From NCBI GenBank assembly GCA_030144725.1, contig JASKMD010000002.1:1832255-1896254 (forward strand): a DNA stretch of 64,000 bases, written 5' to 3'. Under the pieces are notes generated by a model. The model was not told the origin of the DNA. It did not search any database and worked only from the letters and a program-made list of their open reading frames with translations. Source of the stretch: Haematococcus lacustris. Lineage: Eukaryota; Chlorophyta; Chlorophyceae; Chlamydomonadales; Haematococcaceae. Of this stretch, positions 42,531 through 62,996 are shown one piece after another (the stretch's first letter is position 1; every line of letters begins with the position of its first letter). The position numbers were made by a program, and so were the translations under genes.

Positions 42531-44148
42531 GAGAGTGAGTGTACTCATTGCGAGGTTCACATGAGTTGCTTGCATGAGACCATGCTGGCATGCATGCAAT
42601 GGCACATTTTATAGGTGGGTAGGGGGTAGCTGAGTATGGCTCTTGCACCCTGGAGTGCTGGATGCTTGTACGGACACAACAATAAGATGTAGACTGGGCA
42701 GCGGGAGCAGTGAATTCGGGGCGAACGCAGCATATACTTGCGTGTCCAGCGCCATGCCCACTGGTAGTGTGCGGGGTCGTAGTGTGTGGTGTGCCTCGCG
42801 TGTGTGTCTGTTAGTATTGTGACCGCGGCCGTGCGTGTTTGCATGTACGCTGTACACCTGTATGTGCATGACATGGGTGATAGACTTGTACGGGATCTGA
42901 ACTGCAGGCATCGGAGGAAGGCATGAGTGATAGGGTGTATTGTGCAACACACCCTATAACTCGCACATGCATGCCTCAGTGAGGCATGCATGTACGGATT
43001 TGCAAGAATGGGCGGTGTAGGCATTTTACGAGTATGCGCTCGTCGTAACTCGAGGAAATAAGCTGTAGTAAGCATGATGTGCACTTGCACTCTGCATGCT
43101 GGCGGCGACAGAGCTATCTTGTTGGCGACGAGTTGACCATGAGTGTTGCGAGACCATTAAGAATTGCGGAGCTGTGGCTTCATAGCATGTCAAAGCATCG
43201 CTAAGACACAATCGAACATAGCATGAATTGCTCTCATCAAGCAAACCCCACTATCATACATTTCACATTATGAGACGAGTTAGCCACGGCATGCCAACCT
43301 ATGACAACACAACAATGCAAAACGCCAGAAACAAACACAATACAACGACTTAGCTGCCCCCTGGTGAGTGCCTGATAATTAAACCCTGCAACCTGCCTTG
43401 ACTACCAACCAGCATTCCCCGCACACAAGCATACTGCCTTCGTTAAATGTGGCTTACGACCCACCAACAGCATCACACGCTTGCACTGCTCAGCGCCCAG
43501 AAGCTGCAGGCCATACAGCCGATGGACTGCAGCCTCAGCAGTGGTGGCCAGCAGCTGCTGCAGCCCAGTGTGCTGCCAGCACAGGTCTGTGGCAACCAGA
43601 CTGCCCACAGCCTGCTGCTGCATGGGACCTCTGCCACCCCGCACCGCCCAGTTCATCTGCCAGGGGCGCGGTGGGAGTTCGTTGGGCACATCTGGCGTAT
43701 GGATGCGGTGGTGGACTGCTCCTCGTCAGTGGCACCAGGGAGGGGTCAGCCACCACCTTCCTTCCTGCAGGGGGCTCTGCCGCCCAACACATCTGCCAGA
43801 CCCAGCACACGGCAGCAGCTGCCCGCTGTTGCCCCAATGGTTGCAAATCGTGATCAACGTCACCCACAGGTCTTGGGTTCAAACCCCAGGTACCTCAAAC
43901 ACCACCCCTGGCCATCTGCTGCACCTGGGATGTTTCTGGGCAGTCAGTGCTAGAGCGACAAAGGCACCAGCTGCCAGGGCGATCTCTGATATGCTGCCCT
44001 GACTGAGACCAGGCCAAGAAGAGACCAGGCCAAGGGTAGACCAGGCCAAGGGTAGACCAGGCCAAGGGTAGACCAGGCCCAGGGGGAGGCACAGCCAAGG
44101 GGGCGGGGAGGCGGTGGGGGTTGGACAGCCCTCTCTGGTGGCATGGCT
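42531..44148. other. Region without a supported gene
   Basis: ORFs between 43.4 and 44.0 kb are open on both strands without family features. A tRNA T-arm-like sequence (TTGGGTTCAAACCCCAG) lies at about 43871. A tandem of ACCAGGCCAAGGGTAG (about 17 bp) occupies about 44018-44080, next to the stop of the membrane-protein gene. Confidence 0.45.
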
Positions 44149-52074
<7,926 letters not shown>

Positions 52075-52729
52075 CGCGGAAGACTGATGGTAATGCAGAT
52101 ACTACTCCCGGTGAAGTTTTTCAGATCCGTTAGCGATGTGTCGCACCCTTCACCCTTCGCGCATACAGGTATAGTCGTCCTTCCGATTTCACATCCACCC
52201 AAGCGGAGTTGACAATGCATCAACATCGTCAACACTGCAGCAACACAACGGCCTAGCCCGCCCCTTCGACTTTCCTTCTCTTGACCACCTTGGCATTGCC
52301 CCCGCAACACTGTCCCACTGCAAGCGCCCAATGCGATGGTAAAAGGCGCAAGACGGGATGGTACTCCCGCGTCTCCCGCCATCGCCCGGCAAACATGTAG
52401 ATGCGCGTGTCGGCAACCCTCCTGGCCTTCTGCGCCTCCGCTCCGTGCACGGCCCGCACACACGCCCTTGAAGCGTAGCCACTGTTGTGCTTGCGCTGAA
52501 GCCCATGCCAACCTGTCTGGGCTGCGCAACATGATTGTTATTGTGCCCGCAGAGCCATTGTGCACCGCAGAGCCATTCGCCACCAAGTGTTGCTCGCTAC
52601 CACGCCCTCGGGGAACGGTCCGTCCCGAGGATAGCACTGTGCGCAGCTGGGGTGTGCTACACACCATGGATGCTGCTAGCACTGTGCCACGTGGATGACG
52701 GTCAGGGGTGGAACACATCAGCCCCTCAC
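52075..52729. promoter_or_regulatory. Upstream region of the membrane-protein gene
   Basis: It would contain the promoter and 5' UTR of the minus-strand gene starting at 52074. Overlapping ORFs on both strands show no conserved motif. No TATA box is seen close to 52074. Confidence 0.35.
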
Positions 52730-52900
52730 TAGGGGTGGTGTCTTGGTTTTATATAATTGTGTTCCCATGCACATGGCATGGGCGCCCTTCCACCTACACC
52801 ATTGCTTGACCCCTGTGACAGGGCTATAGCCTAGAGTTGGCATGACAAACATGCACTGATGCGAGCTGATGACAGCACAATGGGTGGCACACTAATGTGC

Positions 52901-52940
<40 letters not shown>

Positions 52941-53285
52941 GCCTTGGGTGGCCGGTCTTGCATCGGGATCCGGTCTCGGTCTCACAGGCGCTCGTAGCCC
53001 AGGCCTTGGTAGTCCTCGCCCATGGCTGGCTGAGCCGGCAGGTCCGGCCACCAGCACAGCTCCAGCGGGCGCCACCTGCTCTCCCCAATGCGCTGCATGT
53101 TTAATGCTGCATTCCAGTCCCGGTCTACCCACCGGTCAGTCTGCGGCGCTGGAGGGATGGTCTGAGCTGCCATGGTGGGCTGGGTCGACTCAGCTGCCTG
53201 CTCAGCTTTGGTGCGCTTGGCTGGCGGGGGAGTTCTGGGCCCAGGCTCTGAGGCTGTTGCTGTGTGGCTTCCTGGCTGCATGTGG
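52730..53285 (-). mobile_element. Divergent Fanzor-type fragment, copy 4
   Basis: The fragment starts at SHTATASEPGPRTPPP, continues through WVDRDWNAALNMQRIGESRW (RuvC-III, with Trp replacing Cys after the catalytic Asp) and a tail PAMGEDYQGLGYERL, where a TGA at about 52982-52984 interrupts the frame; after it DRPPKAQ and a poly-Gln run remain recognisable. RuvC-I and RuvC-II are missing. The 3' non-coding region differs from the main subfamily but ends with the same small hairpin (CCCCTAGTGAGGGG) near 52730. It is an older or sister subfamily. Confidence 0.65.
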
Positions 53286-55079
53286 GCTGCGGCAGGATCC
53301 AGCAACAACCAGCACCGAACAACCAGATGGCTTGGAGCTTGACTGGGCATTCGATGGGTTGCATTGTGATCGACGTCACATTGGCATAGATGGCGCATTA
53401 CATTTCGGCGTGCATGACAAGGAGGCGGGTGTGCTCCAATAAATGCACACTGCTGCTGACCCCCCTGAGATGGAGCCTGGCATGTCACTGAAGCATAACT
53501 GAACCTGGGGAGTCTGTTGAGTGCCATGCGTTAATTGCCCTGACGCCACCTACACACGCATGGGACTGAGTCAATCCTTTTAACTCCCTCCCACTCAGAT
53601 TGTCATTGCCTGGCAAATTATGGTGGCTGTGGTAATGCTGCGCTCATGCAGTGCCCGTATAAGCACTTCTATGGCACCCTGAATGCCTGTAGCGGAGGGT
53701 GTAAGGGTCACCCTGTATTCATACCGCAGCCACTCATGCCCACTCATAGTAGCGGCAGGCATCACTCTGCTGGGGTGTGACCTGTGGGTAGCAAGAGAAT
53801 TCCGGTGTCTGCAGCTCAGTTCAGGCAGCATTGTGGGGGGAGGTACAGCAGGACAAGCTCAGTGCCAGCAGCAGCACCACGGCGGCATGCATTTGTGGCT
53901 AATGTAACAATCACGACCCATGCTGGTGATAGTTCTACCTGTAACCTTCGCTCTCTCATGTGACCATACAATTGAGTGGTTAGCGACAACAATTGATGGC
54001 AGCACCATGTCATGGAGCAGGGCATTGCTGCCAGCCTTGTGGTGGCAGCAAAGTGTCTCATTGCTGCCAGACTAACTAATATGAGGGGCAGGATGTGCTT
54101 CTTTGTCGCCTATCCCAAAATAGGATCAAGTTCTCACACATCATGCAGGGCTCGGCCCACACTTCTTATAGGCCACTGTGCAGGGCCACATCACACTGTG
54201 ATTTGCCCACAGTTAATGCAATGGTCAGTGCCGGCACGCTTCATGTAGGGCTGAGCGCAAGCACGCTGTTGGTGGAAGCCAGTGTCTACTGCATTATAGC
54301 TAGCCGTTCGCAGCTGGTCCCAAGGGGAGTTGCGTCCCCTGGTGGGCAACAAGCGGACATATGCTGGTGGGCCACTAAGCAAGCAAAGTTCAGATGTACT
54401 GCCAAGGCCCCAGCCAGGTAGATGCTCAGGTGCTTGGTTCAATTCCTGACGGTTTCAAATGTTCAAACTGATCACCTGCCAGCTGCCAGGCACACCACAG
54501 CAAGCTGGGGCTGGGTCAGCAATGGTCTGGGGGAGCAATCGCTCACCATCATGACTGCCACCTTCGCCCACCTCACTCTCCACCGCCGCCTCCTTATCCC
54601 TCCACCCCTCCCTGCATGTTGCCCCTCCCCCTGCTGGAAAAGATGAGGGGCTGCACTGCTTGGCACCCAGACACTTTAGGTGCAGGTGGTGTGAGGTGAG
54701 CATTGTCATTGACTGACAGCCAGGTCTGTAGCAGGTATGGACAAGGGCTTGCTTCCAGAGATGCAATGCAGGTCCGCAACCATGCTGGGTGGTGAGGGTC
54801 ACCTTGGCAGCTTGTGGTATAAGGTTCAGGGCTTGGGTGCGAGCAGGTGGCAAGAGGAAGCAATGGCAGGTTGTAGCAAGTGGTAGCGGCTTAGACGGCA
54901 GGCGACCCCACATGGAGCTCAGTGTCCCACCTCCCTCATCAGCCTGATAAGGCAGAATCGGCTCCGACTCGGCTCAGGCAGAATCCCTCACTAACGGTAG
55001 TGTTATATCTGTGTGGAGACTGTAACCAGCGTTGCGGGGCTGCAGCTGCAAGGCCCTTAAGAAGAGTTGTGGCAAGGCT
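53286..55079. other. No supported gene; 3' flank of the bZIP gene
   Basis: Only short ORFs without recognised motifs. The bZIP gene's 3' UTR should occupy the part next to 55080. Confidence 0.45.
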
Positions 55080-58000
55080 CTAGAAGGGCCCTGGCAAGGG
55101 TGGGAGCTGCATGGCTCCAAACTGGGCGTTTGGTGCTGCTGCAGGCAAGCCCATGAAGTAGGAGTGGCCAGGGTGGAGGTCAGAGCTGGGCATGCCGCTG
55201 CTCTGCTGCCCAGAGCTGGCCAGCTGCCTGTGCAGCAGGCTGGCCTGCTTCAACAAGGGTGGACCGGAGGCTGAGGCTGCCAAGGTGCTGGTGCAGCTGG
55301 CCTGCAGCTGCGTCAGGTGCAGGGTCTGGCTCAACGACTGCAGCTGCCTCTGCAGGGCCTGCGAGCAGCGAGAGCAGAGCATGCAGTAGAGTTAGGGTTA
55401 GGGTTTAGGGTCCGGGTTAGGTTTTCAAGTTCAGGGTTAGGGTTAGCCTGAAGCGAAACCCAACCCTGAACCCTGACCTCTATGCAGTAGGGTGAGGCGT
55501 GCAGGGAGCAGCACCTAGAGCCTCCACTCACCGCAGAGTCACCAGCGACGTGACTCACCCCGTTTGTTCGCTGGGCTGGTCAGGTGCCAATATTCTACTT
55601 TCTGTGGCCTGCGCCGCTGTCATATCATGCTCAACATGGTGAGCAGCAGTGTGGCCCACTCGCTGCTTCCCGTGCCCTGCATTTCTTTCACGTCAGGCAC
55701 ATGGTCAGCAGATGTGTGGCCCACCTCGTTTTGTTCCTGCAGGGCTAGGCGGTCGGCTTCCAGGTTCTTGATCTGCTGCTCTTGCGTCTCGCACTTCATG
55801 CTCAGCAGCGCCATAGCGCACTGCAGCCATGCAGCCAGTCATCGGCAACAGCATCAGTGCCACACAGCTAGCGACCGCAGCCATGCAGCCAACTAGTCCT
55901 CAGCAACAGCAATAGCCATGCGGAGCTTAAGTCATAACCTGCAACCTGCAACACAAGCGTGTGATAGAATGTGACTATCCCAGACTACCACATCATTGGC
56001 AGCATGGTGGGGTGAGGGGCATGGCAAAGAGTGAGACGAGGAGCACATTACACCAAAAAAATGCCTCACCCGCTGCTTCCCCCGGAAACGCCGCTGAGCC
56101 TCCTTGTTGCGCTCACGGTGGTGCTCTGCTTTGCTAATGGACTTTTTGGAGCCCTGCTCAGTCGCACGCTCACCACGACCACGCCTGCTGCCTGAGGCTT
56201 GCTTAACATCTGCGCATGCAAGCACACAAAATCAGCTGCTCTCACAACACCATCATACCCACATGAACACTCACATATGGGAACAGGACTAATTGCTTGA
56301 TGCATTATGCTTGTTGTAGTACAGCTTATACGCATGCACACGCGCTTAGGTGCAGGCTGTATGCTAGTGCCTGCCAAGTTCAAGCTGTACCAGCTTGCAC
56401 TGTGCATGGTTGCATTGCATGGAGGGGCAAAGGCCACAAGATACTGGAGATGGCGGTGGTGGTGGCGACACATGGACTGATGCTGATCCAGCAGGTGATG
56501 TGTCTGGATGAAAAGCTCTAGTGCCGTCACTGTGGCATGGCAATATACCACCCCGGCACACCCGTCCCATCCTTTCACTCCGTTCCTTCCCCCATTCCCA
56601 TTTCTCTAATATCTGTTCTACCAGCCAGCATGCGTGAAGTAATTCTCCGAGCCTTCTTCCTCGTTCCTTCATGGGACCTTTTTCATGCATGCTTGCCACT
56701 CGGTTGGCTTCGCTCGAAGACACGCACCTGCCAGTTCATCAGCTTCGACCTCGTCGTCCGACATGTGCGAGGCGTCGGACATCGCGGAAGCCCGTTCTTC
56801 CGTAGTGACATGCCGTGACGGTGCCGCGCTCGGCGTCGTGCGGTTCATCAGCTTGGCAGTGATGCGCGGATGTACAGCGTGCAGCAAGCTGTGCACGCTC
56901 ATCTGTAGCAGGTCTGACGGAGATGTGGCCTGCGCCGCTGATGACAGCGATCCGAGCGCCGAAGAGGCAGTGGCCGCAGCCGCGACAGTGGGTGATGCGG
57001 AGCGGCTCACGTGCGACCCCGCGGGCCAGCCAACCGGTGGCAAGGAAGTGGGGTTGACGCGAGCGTCAACGCCCGCTGTGTTGTCGACGAAGGAAAGCAG
57101 CGATGCTTGAGGCACCGGCACAGGAGCGTGTGCAAAGAGGCTTGGCCAGCTGTTGATGGCGTCAACAAGCATCTGGCCGCTTGGCCTGGCAACCTCGCCT
57201 GCTTGCGGTACCAGGCGTGCTGTGCTGACTGATCTCATGCCCAGGGTCGAGTGGAAGGCAGCGCCCAGACCAGCAGCAGAGCTACGGGGCAGGGACGGCC
57301 CAATAGGCAGGGTATTGTCGGGTGCTGCAGAAGAGGCGGCATGTTGAGCTGCAGTGTGGGAGACAGAGGTGGGTCCACTAGCAGAGACGAGTGTTGGTGC
57401 GCTGTGTACTGAATAGAGGCTGGGGCTGGAGGGGCGAGATGGGGCTACGGCTGCAGGGCCAGCAGCCGGCGTTGTGAAGGGATTCGCGCCAGGTGGCCAG
57501 TGCCCAGGCTGGTGCGAACGACATGGCAGCTGTAGTTGCTGCTGCTGCCGCTGTTGATGTGGCACCCGCTGGCCCAGCATGGCTGCCAGACTTGTCTGCT
57601 GCAGTGGTTGAAACACAATTGAGGTCTGTGGTGAGCCACCAGGGACCTCAACCGAGCTTGATGCCTCTGACCTTTTGCCAGGTGGCAGGGCCCAGCCATC
57701 TTCCATCGCCTGCTTCTCCTCCCGCCTGACTGGCTCCCTTGCGCCTTCCGCCTGCGCAGCCTTCTCAGACTGTGCTGCCTCTGCCACAGGGGTGTGCTCC
57801 CGGCCTACAGCGGGCTGCTGGCCAGGGCCTGTCAAGTTCGTCACCGAGCCTGGTGTCTCTGTCACACTGCTGGCAGCTGCACCAACAGGCTGCCGGTCAG
57901 CCACGAGGTCCAGGAGGGAGGGTGGCAGGCTGGTCAGCAGGCTGTCGACCCCAGTGAGGCCTAGGCTGGAGGTGCGCCCCAGGCTGCAAGGCAGAAGGGT

Positions 58001-60406
58001 GCAGACAGGGACATACAACTGTCAGTTACACCCACACCAGCTGATACACACACATGTATTTAAAGAAGCCACCCTACACTCGGGGCAGCATCTACACTTG
58101 GCTCAATCACGCCACTCTACAAAGTACACTGCTGGCAACAGTAGCAGAAGCAGCCCTGGGGTTGCAGACTTACAGGAGGCAGCAAGAGTGGCACTGGCTA
58201 TGGCAGTAGAAGGGGCATTGGCTGAAGCTGTAGTACTTGGCACACTATACAATGCATGCAGCTCCCACACAGCTGCGCCACCTGGCTCTGTGCCCAGCCC
58301 TCCACTCCCGGCACCCACCTGGGCAGGCTGCAGGCTGCCGGCATCGCCAAGCTGGCAGATGGGAACAACGGCAGGCTGCTGGCATGCTGCAGCTGCGGTG
58401 GTGGTGGAGTGGGAGGAGATGTGGGTGATGCGCGGCCTGCAGCAGGCACCTGAGGGGTGGTGCTGTCGCCTGGTAAGGGAAATGTTGGAGGGGTGTGAGA
58501 AGGAGAAGGTGGGGCAGCTGGCTGGGTGCGGTTGGTATTTGGAAGCTGGGAGAGGGAAGGGGGTTGGGAGAAGGAAGGAGAACTGCCATGCAGCAGGCTG
58601 TCAGGCAGGGCGGCTAAGTCCATGGCAGTTAAGATGTCCATGTCCAGCCAATCGTCCAAGTGTGCACTGCTGATCAGAGCTTGGTTGTCTGTAATGGCGA
58701 GCCTGCCAGCCTCATCTGGGCAGTAGGTGCAGGGGGCTGGGCTGCCCAGGTGGGGAGCTGGGCTGCTTGGGCATGGAGGGCGAGGCTGCAGAGGGGCACC
58801 GGCAAACACCATGCTGAAGCCAAGATGAGCACCGCACCACTCGGGTCAGCTCAGCAGTGAATGGCAAGCAGCCATGGGAGGCGGAGCTGGCGTGCAGGCT
58901 GGCTAAGCTGGGATGACAAGTATAACCGCTGATCACAACAACAAAGTGATAATTAACAAAGGATGGGTACATGTTTTTGGGGACGAGAGCACACAGCATG
59001 GGAGGCACAAGTGCATGCACTCAGGCCACAGCAACAAACTGCGTGGGCTTTGGGGTGCCCCGGTGCAATGCTCGCGACTGAGGTGTCGCTCGGTGTCAGC
59101 TTTGGTTGTGTTGGGCATGTGTTGTGAACGCGGCCAGCTGCTTTCTGCTGTGTGTATGCCAACGGTATGGTGACACGATCAGGCTGACAGCGCTGCGCAA
59201 CTGTTCCTAGCTATGCGCATCCTGGAGGGAGTGGCAGCAGCGTGGGACATGCAGGTCAGCCATGCCAGCAGCAGCAGTAGTCGGGAAAGCAGCAGCAGCA
59301 GCAGTCGGGAATGCAGCGGGGAGCCGACGGGGAGCAGGTGAGGTAGCACGCGGCCCCACCTGCTGTGGCCCTGGCGGGTAGGCAGAGCAACCAGTGGGAG
59401 GTGAGCGTGGCACATTAGTGGACAGGTTGAAGGCCGTCAGGTCGGTGGCCAGGCGGGCGGCGGGTGAGCAGGCCCCTGATGCACCCCTGTTAAACCAACC
59501 ACCATGTGCAGGCAGCCAACCACTGTCTGCAGGTAGCCAACCACCATGTGCTGTGTGATATGTCCTCGTGCCGCTGTCAGGTCTGATGCCATGGTGTGGG
59601 TGATGCTGATGGAGGCAATGTCCATGTAGGGCAGGCAGCTTCCAAGGCATTCCAAGCATGGCTGTCCACGCCCGGCTCTTCACTCAAAACACAGCGCAGT
59701 GAGAGCATGCCGTGCATGCATCTGCAAGCAAGCTTCTAACGGTCACTGCATGGCACGTGAAACAATTCAGTGCATGAGTAGAAGACGAGGCCTTGCCTTG
59801 CACTCTTGAATATTTGTTTTTTGGATTGCGAGCGAAGGTGCTCACTGCATTACAGGTCACAACGCACCTGCTGATGGCCAGACGTGGGTTCGTTGCCTGC
59901 TCTAGCACTTCGTCAATCGCACGTTTGCGCAGGTGTTGGGACAGAGGGGAAGGGTGCCTGCTGCTATCAGGCGTCACCTGCTGTCCAGCAACGCTATCAG
60001 ATGCGCTGCAGCTGTGCAGGTGCATGGCCACCACCTGCCGCATGACCTGTTCTGGTTGGGTAGTTTGAGAACCAGCAGGAGTGTGATTTGTGGGGATGGT
60101 CACACCCACATGCATGCCCTGAATGCTAGGAGCAGAGGAAGAGTACTTGGGCTGCAAGGCTGAAGGGTCACTGTCAGCTGGTGATGGTGAGTCCGACTGG
60201 TGAGTTCGGCATGGGGCGGTGGAGCCACTAGCAGTGGCAATGTCAGTAGCTGGCAGGGAACGGTCCCGTTGTGCGGGGCGTGCCCGGTGCGAAACAGGAC
60301 CAGTTGCTTCATTGTATCCGCCAGCTTGCCCCATCGCCAACATGTGCAATTGCACATTCTGCTCCTGGTGCCTGACTCGGCATATGCCGCTTTGGCTCTG
60401 TCGTTC

Positions 60407-60464
<58 letters not shown>

Positions 60465-60793
60465 AGCTGCTCTTGCAGCTGCTGTTGTAGCTGCTGCAAT
60501 TGCATTTGCTGCAGCTTTTGTAGCTGTTTTGCTGTGTAACTGGGCTGTGTATGATAACTCGATTGAGCTTGCATTGTTCTGCCTCCTGATGTAGATGGCA
60601 TAGTCTGGCTCGACCACTGCTGAGAGTCAGACAACATCTGTTCATCTCGCAGGTGGCGCAAAAGGACGGGGTGCAAGCGGACGGGCTCTGCCGCGGCAAG
60701 GCTGTCGGTGGGCTGCGTCAGGGAGGGTGCTGTTAAACTAGCGGGATGCCCACACGTCCCCCACATTTCCTCAGACTCCTCGGACCGCGACAT
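55080..60793 (-). CDS. bZIP transcription factor with polyglutamine tract
   Basis: The ATG is at 60793 (MSRSEESEEMWGTCGHPASL; an upstream in-frame ATG exists at 60889). Exon 1 runs to 59868 and encodes a Gln-rich region with about 17 consecutive Gln at 60415-60463. Later supported exons are one ending at 58319, then 57983-56728, 56209-56070, 55820-55725 and 55358-55080. The basic region is NKEAQRRFRGKQR (Asn then Arg eight residues on). The first Leu lies ten residues after that Arg, and heptad positions then read L, Q, L, L, L, L across two splices (ALLSMKCETQEQQIKNLEAD, LALQEQNE/ALQRQLQSL). This is a nuclear DNA-binding dimer of the AQRRFR type; target site and pathway are unknown. The segment between 59868 and about 58775 is not resolved. 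Confidence 0.8.
55386..55480. repeat. Degenerate telomere-like repeat in a bZIP intron
   Basis: GTTAGGG, TTTAGGG and CCGGGTTAGG variants are followed by an inverted AACCCTGAACCC stretch. It lies between the zipper exons (55358 and 55725). Confidence 0.75.
58826..58915 (+). mobile_element. Small internal Fanzor fragment
   Basis: GATGAGCACCGCACCACTCG and the bases after it encode DEHRTTRVSSAVNGKQPWE on the plus strand, matching the RuvC-II neighbourhood of copies 2, 3 and 5. Only about 85-90 bp are present, in an intron or unresolved part of the bZIP gene on the opposite strand. Confidence 0.6.
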
Positions 60794-61424
60794 GCCGGGT
60801 TTATGATTTCCAGCGCTGCGAGCAACGCACGATGGGTTGGTCCAAAGCACAAACGCAATGAGAAGAGACCTCATCCCCGCCAGACACACACGGGACCATC
60901 AAGGGGCCAGCAAGGGGCCATCAAGTCTTCGTCATATTGTACCACTAAGTTATAGATGCAGGCGTGCCTACCTGTGCTTGAGCCTGTAGATGCTCGGTCG
61001 CAACCTCCGTCGGCTGTGTACCCCTTTTGCTTCCCCTGCTCCTGCTGCAGTGCCTGGCCTCCCAGCAGCGAGGAGTGCGGGTTTCAGCGGAGTCCGTTAT
61101 TGAGCATGGGCTTGCAACAAAATATCACGTGGTAGCCTACAAACGAATTCTTGCATGGCCCCTGTGATTACTGTGCCTTAGGCTGCAGCTGCTGCTAGGC
61201 CTGGGTTGGCGCCGGAGATTGTTTTGTTGTTTGCCGCAATCACGGGCCAAGCCCCAACCCCAATACCAGTGCTGTTAGGCCTTTCCTAGTTGACTGCTGC
61301 CGACAGTGAAGGGAGCTGTGCAGCACCACATAGCAAATGTGCGAGCTTCGAGGGGAAGGCCATGATTCTCGCCTGTTATCCTTTCTGAATTCCTTTCTGA
61401 CAAAACTAACAATTCCTAGTATTT
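60794..61424. other. Upstream region of bZIP, no gene supported
   Basis: Presumed promoter and 5' UTR of the minus-strand bZIP gene, plus intergenic DNA up to the plus-strand ORF at 61425. An in-frame upstream ATG for bZIP is at 60889. Nothing else is recognised. Confidence 0.4.
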
Positions 61425-61967
61425 GTGATGGCTTCACGTTGTTATATCTATGGCAAGAAAGAAAGGCGAACAGTGCCTAGGCCAGAGCCGGAGGACCCCG
61501 ACATTGACATTTTGGATCGCGACGAGGCACTACAGCCAGACCTCACCAACGCGCAGCGCAACCGAAAGGCCTCCGGTGAAGCCTGCGCTGCCCGCGATAG
61601 GGAAAATACATACAACGGTAGGAAATGCAAGCTATCCCACCTCACCGGCCACATCCCGCAAGAGCTTTGGGATGCCTTCCTCGTTACGGTGCTGGCACGA
61701 GTGGAGGCCTTCAGTGAGCGAACGGCGATCCGCAGCGTGCTGATGGGCTTCCTCGTGCGCGACTTGTTCACCCTGCACGTAGCCGACCCGCTCGACCTGC
61801 ACGGCCAGCCCGTGTACACAGATATCCCAGTCTCCCAGGCAGCCATCCCGGACCTGAGGTGCAGGAATCTTTTCCTACAACAGACGTTCCTACACCTGAG
61901 CACATTGGCGGCTCAAACCTCTGCATATAACTTCATGCGTGTTTCATGCGGGCCTCGTCGCGAGTGA
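61425..61967 (+). CDS. Unrecognised 180-aa ORF, possibly the N-terminal part of an element protein
   Basis: It opens MMASRCYIYGKKERRTVPRP, has an acidic stretch (EPEDPDIDILDRDE), then a helical part (SHLTGHIPQELWDAFLVTVL, FLVRDLFTLHVADPLDLHGQ). The composition looks coding. It lies upstream of the C-rich arrays and Fanzor copy 5 on the same strand, so it could be an N-terminal exon of a Fanzor gene whose middle was replaced by repeats. Copy 2 shows no matching sequence upstream, so that link is speculative. Confidence 0.4.
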   Translation: MMASRCYIYGKKERRTVPRPEPEDPDIDILDRDEALQPDLTNAQRNRKASGEACAARDRENTYNGRKCKLSHLTGHIPQELWDAFLVTVLARVEAFSERTAIRSVLMGFLVRDLFTLHVADPLDLHGQPVYTDIPVSQAAIPDLRCRNLFLQQTFLHLSTLAAQTSAYNFMRVSCGPRRE

Positions 61968-62049
61968 CCATCGCGACCGACCTGGCCCAGGAGCACCTGC
62001 ACACAGTCAGGGACAGTCGCCCCGCCCCTAACCCGCCCCGCCCCAACCC

Positions 62050-62842
62050 CGCCCCGCCCCCGCCCCCGCCCCCGCCCCCGCCCCCGCCCCCGCCCCCGCC
62101 CCCGCCCCCGCCCCCGCCCCCGCCCCCGCCCCCGCCCCCGCCCCCGCCCCCGCCCCCGCCCCCGCCCCCGCCCCCGCCCCCGCCCCCGCCCCCGCCCCCG
62201 CCCCCGCCCCCGCCCCCGCCCCCGCCCCCGCCCCCGCCCCCGCCCCCGCCCCCGCCCCCGCCCCCGCCCCCGCCCCCGCCCCCGCCCCCGCCCCCGCCCC
62301 CGCCCCCGCCCCCGCCCCCGCCCCCGCCCCCGCCCCCGCCCCCGCCCCCGCCCCCGCCCCCGCCCCCGCCCCCGCCCCCGCCCCCGCCCCCGCCCCCGCC
62401 CCCGCCCCCGCCCCCGCCCCCGCCCCCGCCCCCGCCCCCGCCCCCGCCCCCGCCCCCGCCCCCGCCCCCGCCCCCGCCCCCGCCCCCGCCCCCGCCCCCG
62501 CCCCCGCCCCCGCCCCCGCCCCCGCCCCCGCCCCCGCCCCCGCCCCCGCCCCCGCCCCCGCCCCCGCCCCCGCCCCCGCCCCCGCCCCCGCCCCCGCCCC
62601 CGCCCCCGCCCCCGCCCCCGCCCCCGCCCCCGCCCCCGCCCCCGCCCCCGCCCCCGCCCCCGCCCCCGCCCCCGCCCCCGCCCCCGCCCCCGCCCCCGCC
62701 CCCGCCCCCGCCCCCGCCCCCGCCCCCGCCCCCGCCCCCGCCCCCGCCCCCGCCCCCGCCCCCGCCCCCGCCCCCGCCCCCGCCCCCGCCCCCGCCCCCG
62801 CCCCCGCCCCCGCCCCCGCCCCCGCCCCCGCCCCCGCCCCCG
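62050..62842. repeat. CCCCCG hexamer array, about 790 bp
   Basis: About 131 units of CCCCCG, nearly perfect, after a short CCCCAA/CCCCG mixed lead-in from 62020. The polyproline frame and the Ala-Gly frame are artefacts. Confidence 0.95.
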
Positions 62843-62867
62843 GCCCCGCCCCCGCTCCGCCCCCGCC

Positions 62868-62996
62868 CCGCCCCGCCCCGCCCCGCCCCGCCCCGCCCCG
62901 CCCCGCCCCGCCCCGCCCCGCCCCGCCCCGCCCCGCCCCGCCCCGCCCCGCCCCGCCCCGCCCCGCCCCGCCCCGCCCCGCCCCGCCCCGCCCCGC
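62868..62996. repeat. CCCCG pentamer array, about 26 units
   Basis: This is the complement of the GGGGC unit at 284-1028 and 15827-15915. It abuts Fanzor copy 5 directly (GGTGGTGTGCAGG begins at 62997). Confidence 0.95.

Noticed and set aside
43833..43897. Plus-strand tRNA or tRNA-derived SINE head
   Set aside because: TTGGGTTCAAACCCCAG makes a good T arm, but I could not form a proper anticodon arm or acceptor stem.
43398..44002. Plus- and minus-strand ORFs of 115-173 aa
   Set aside because: Several frames are open at once with no conserved motif and no splice links; probably fortuitous.
62050..62842. GGGGCC (C9orf72-type) repeat
   Set aside because: The unit is CCCCCG/CGGGGG, not GGGGCC/GGCCCC.
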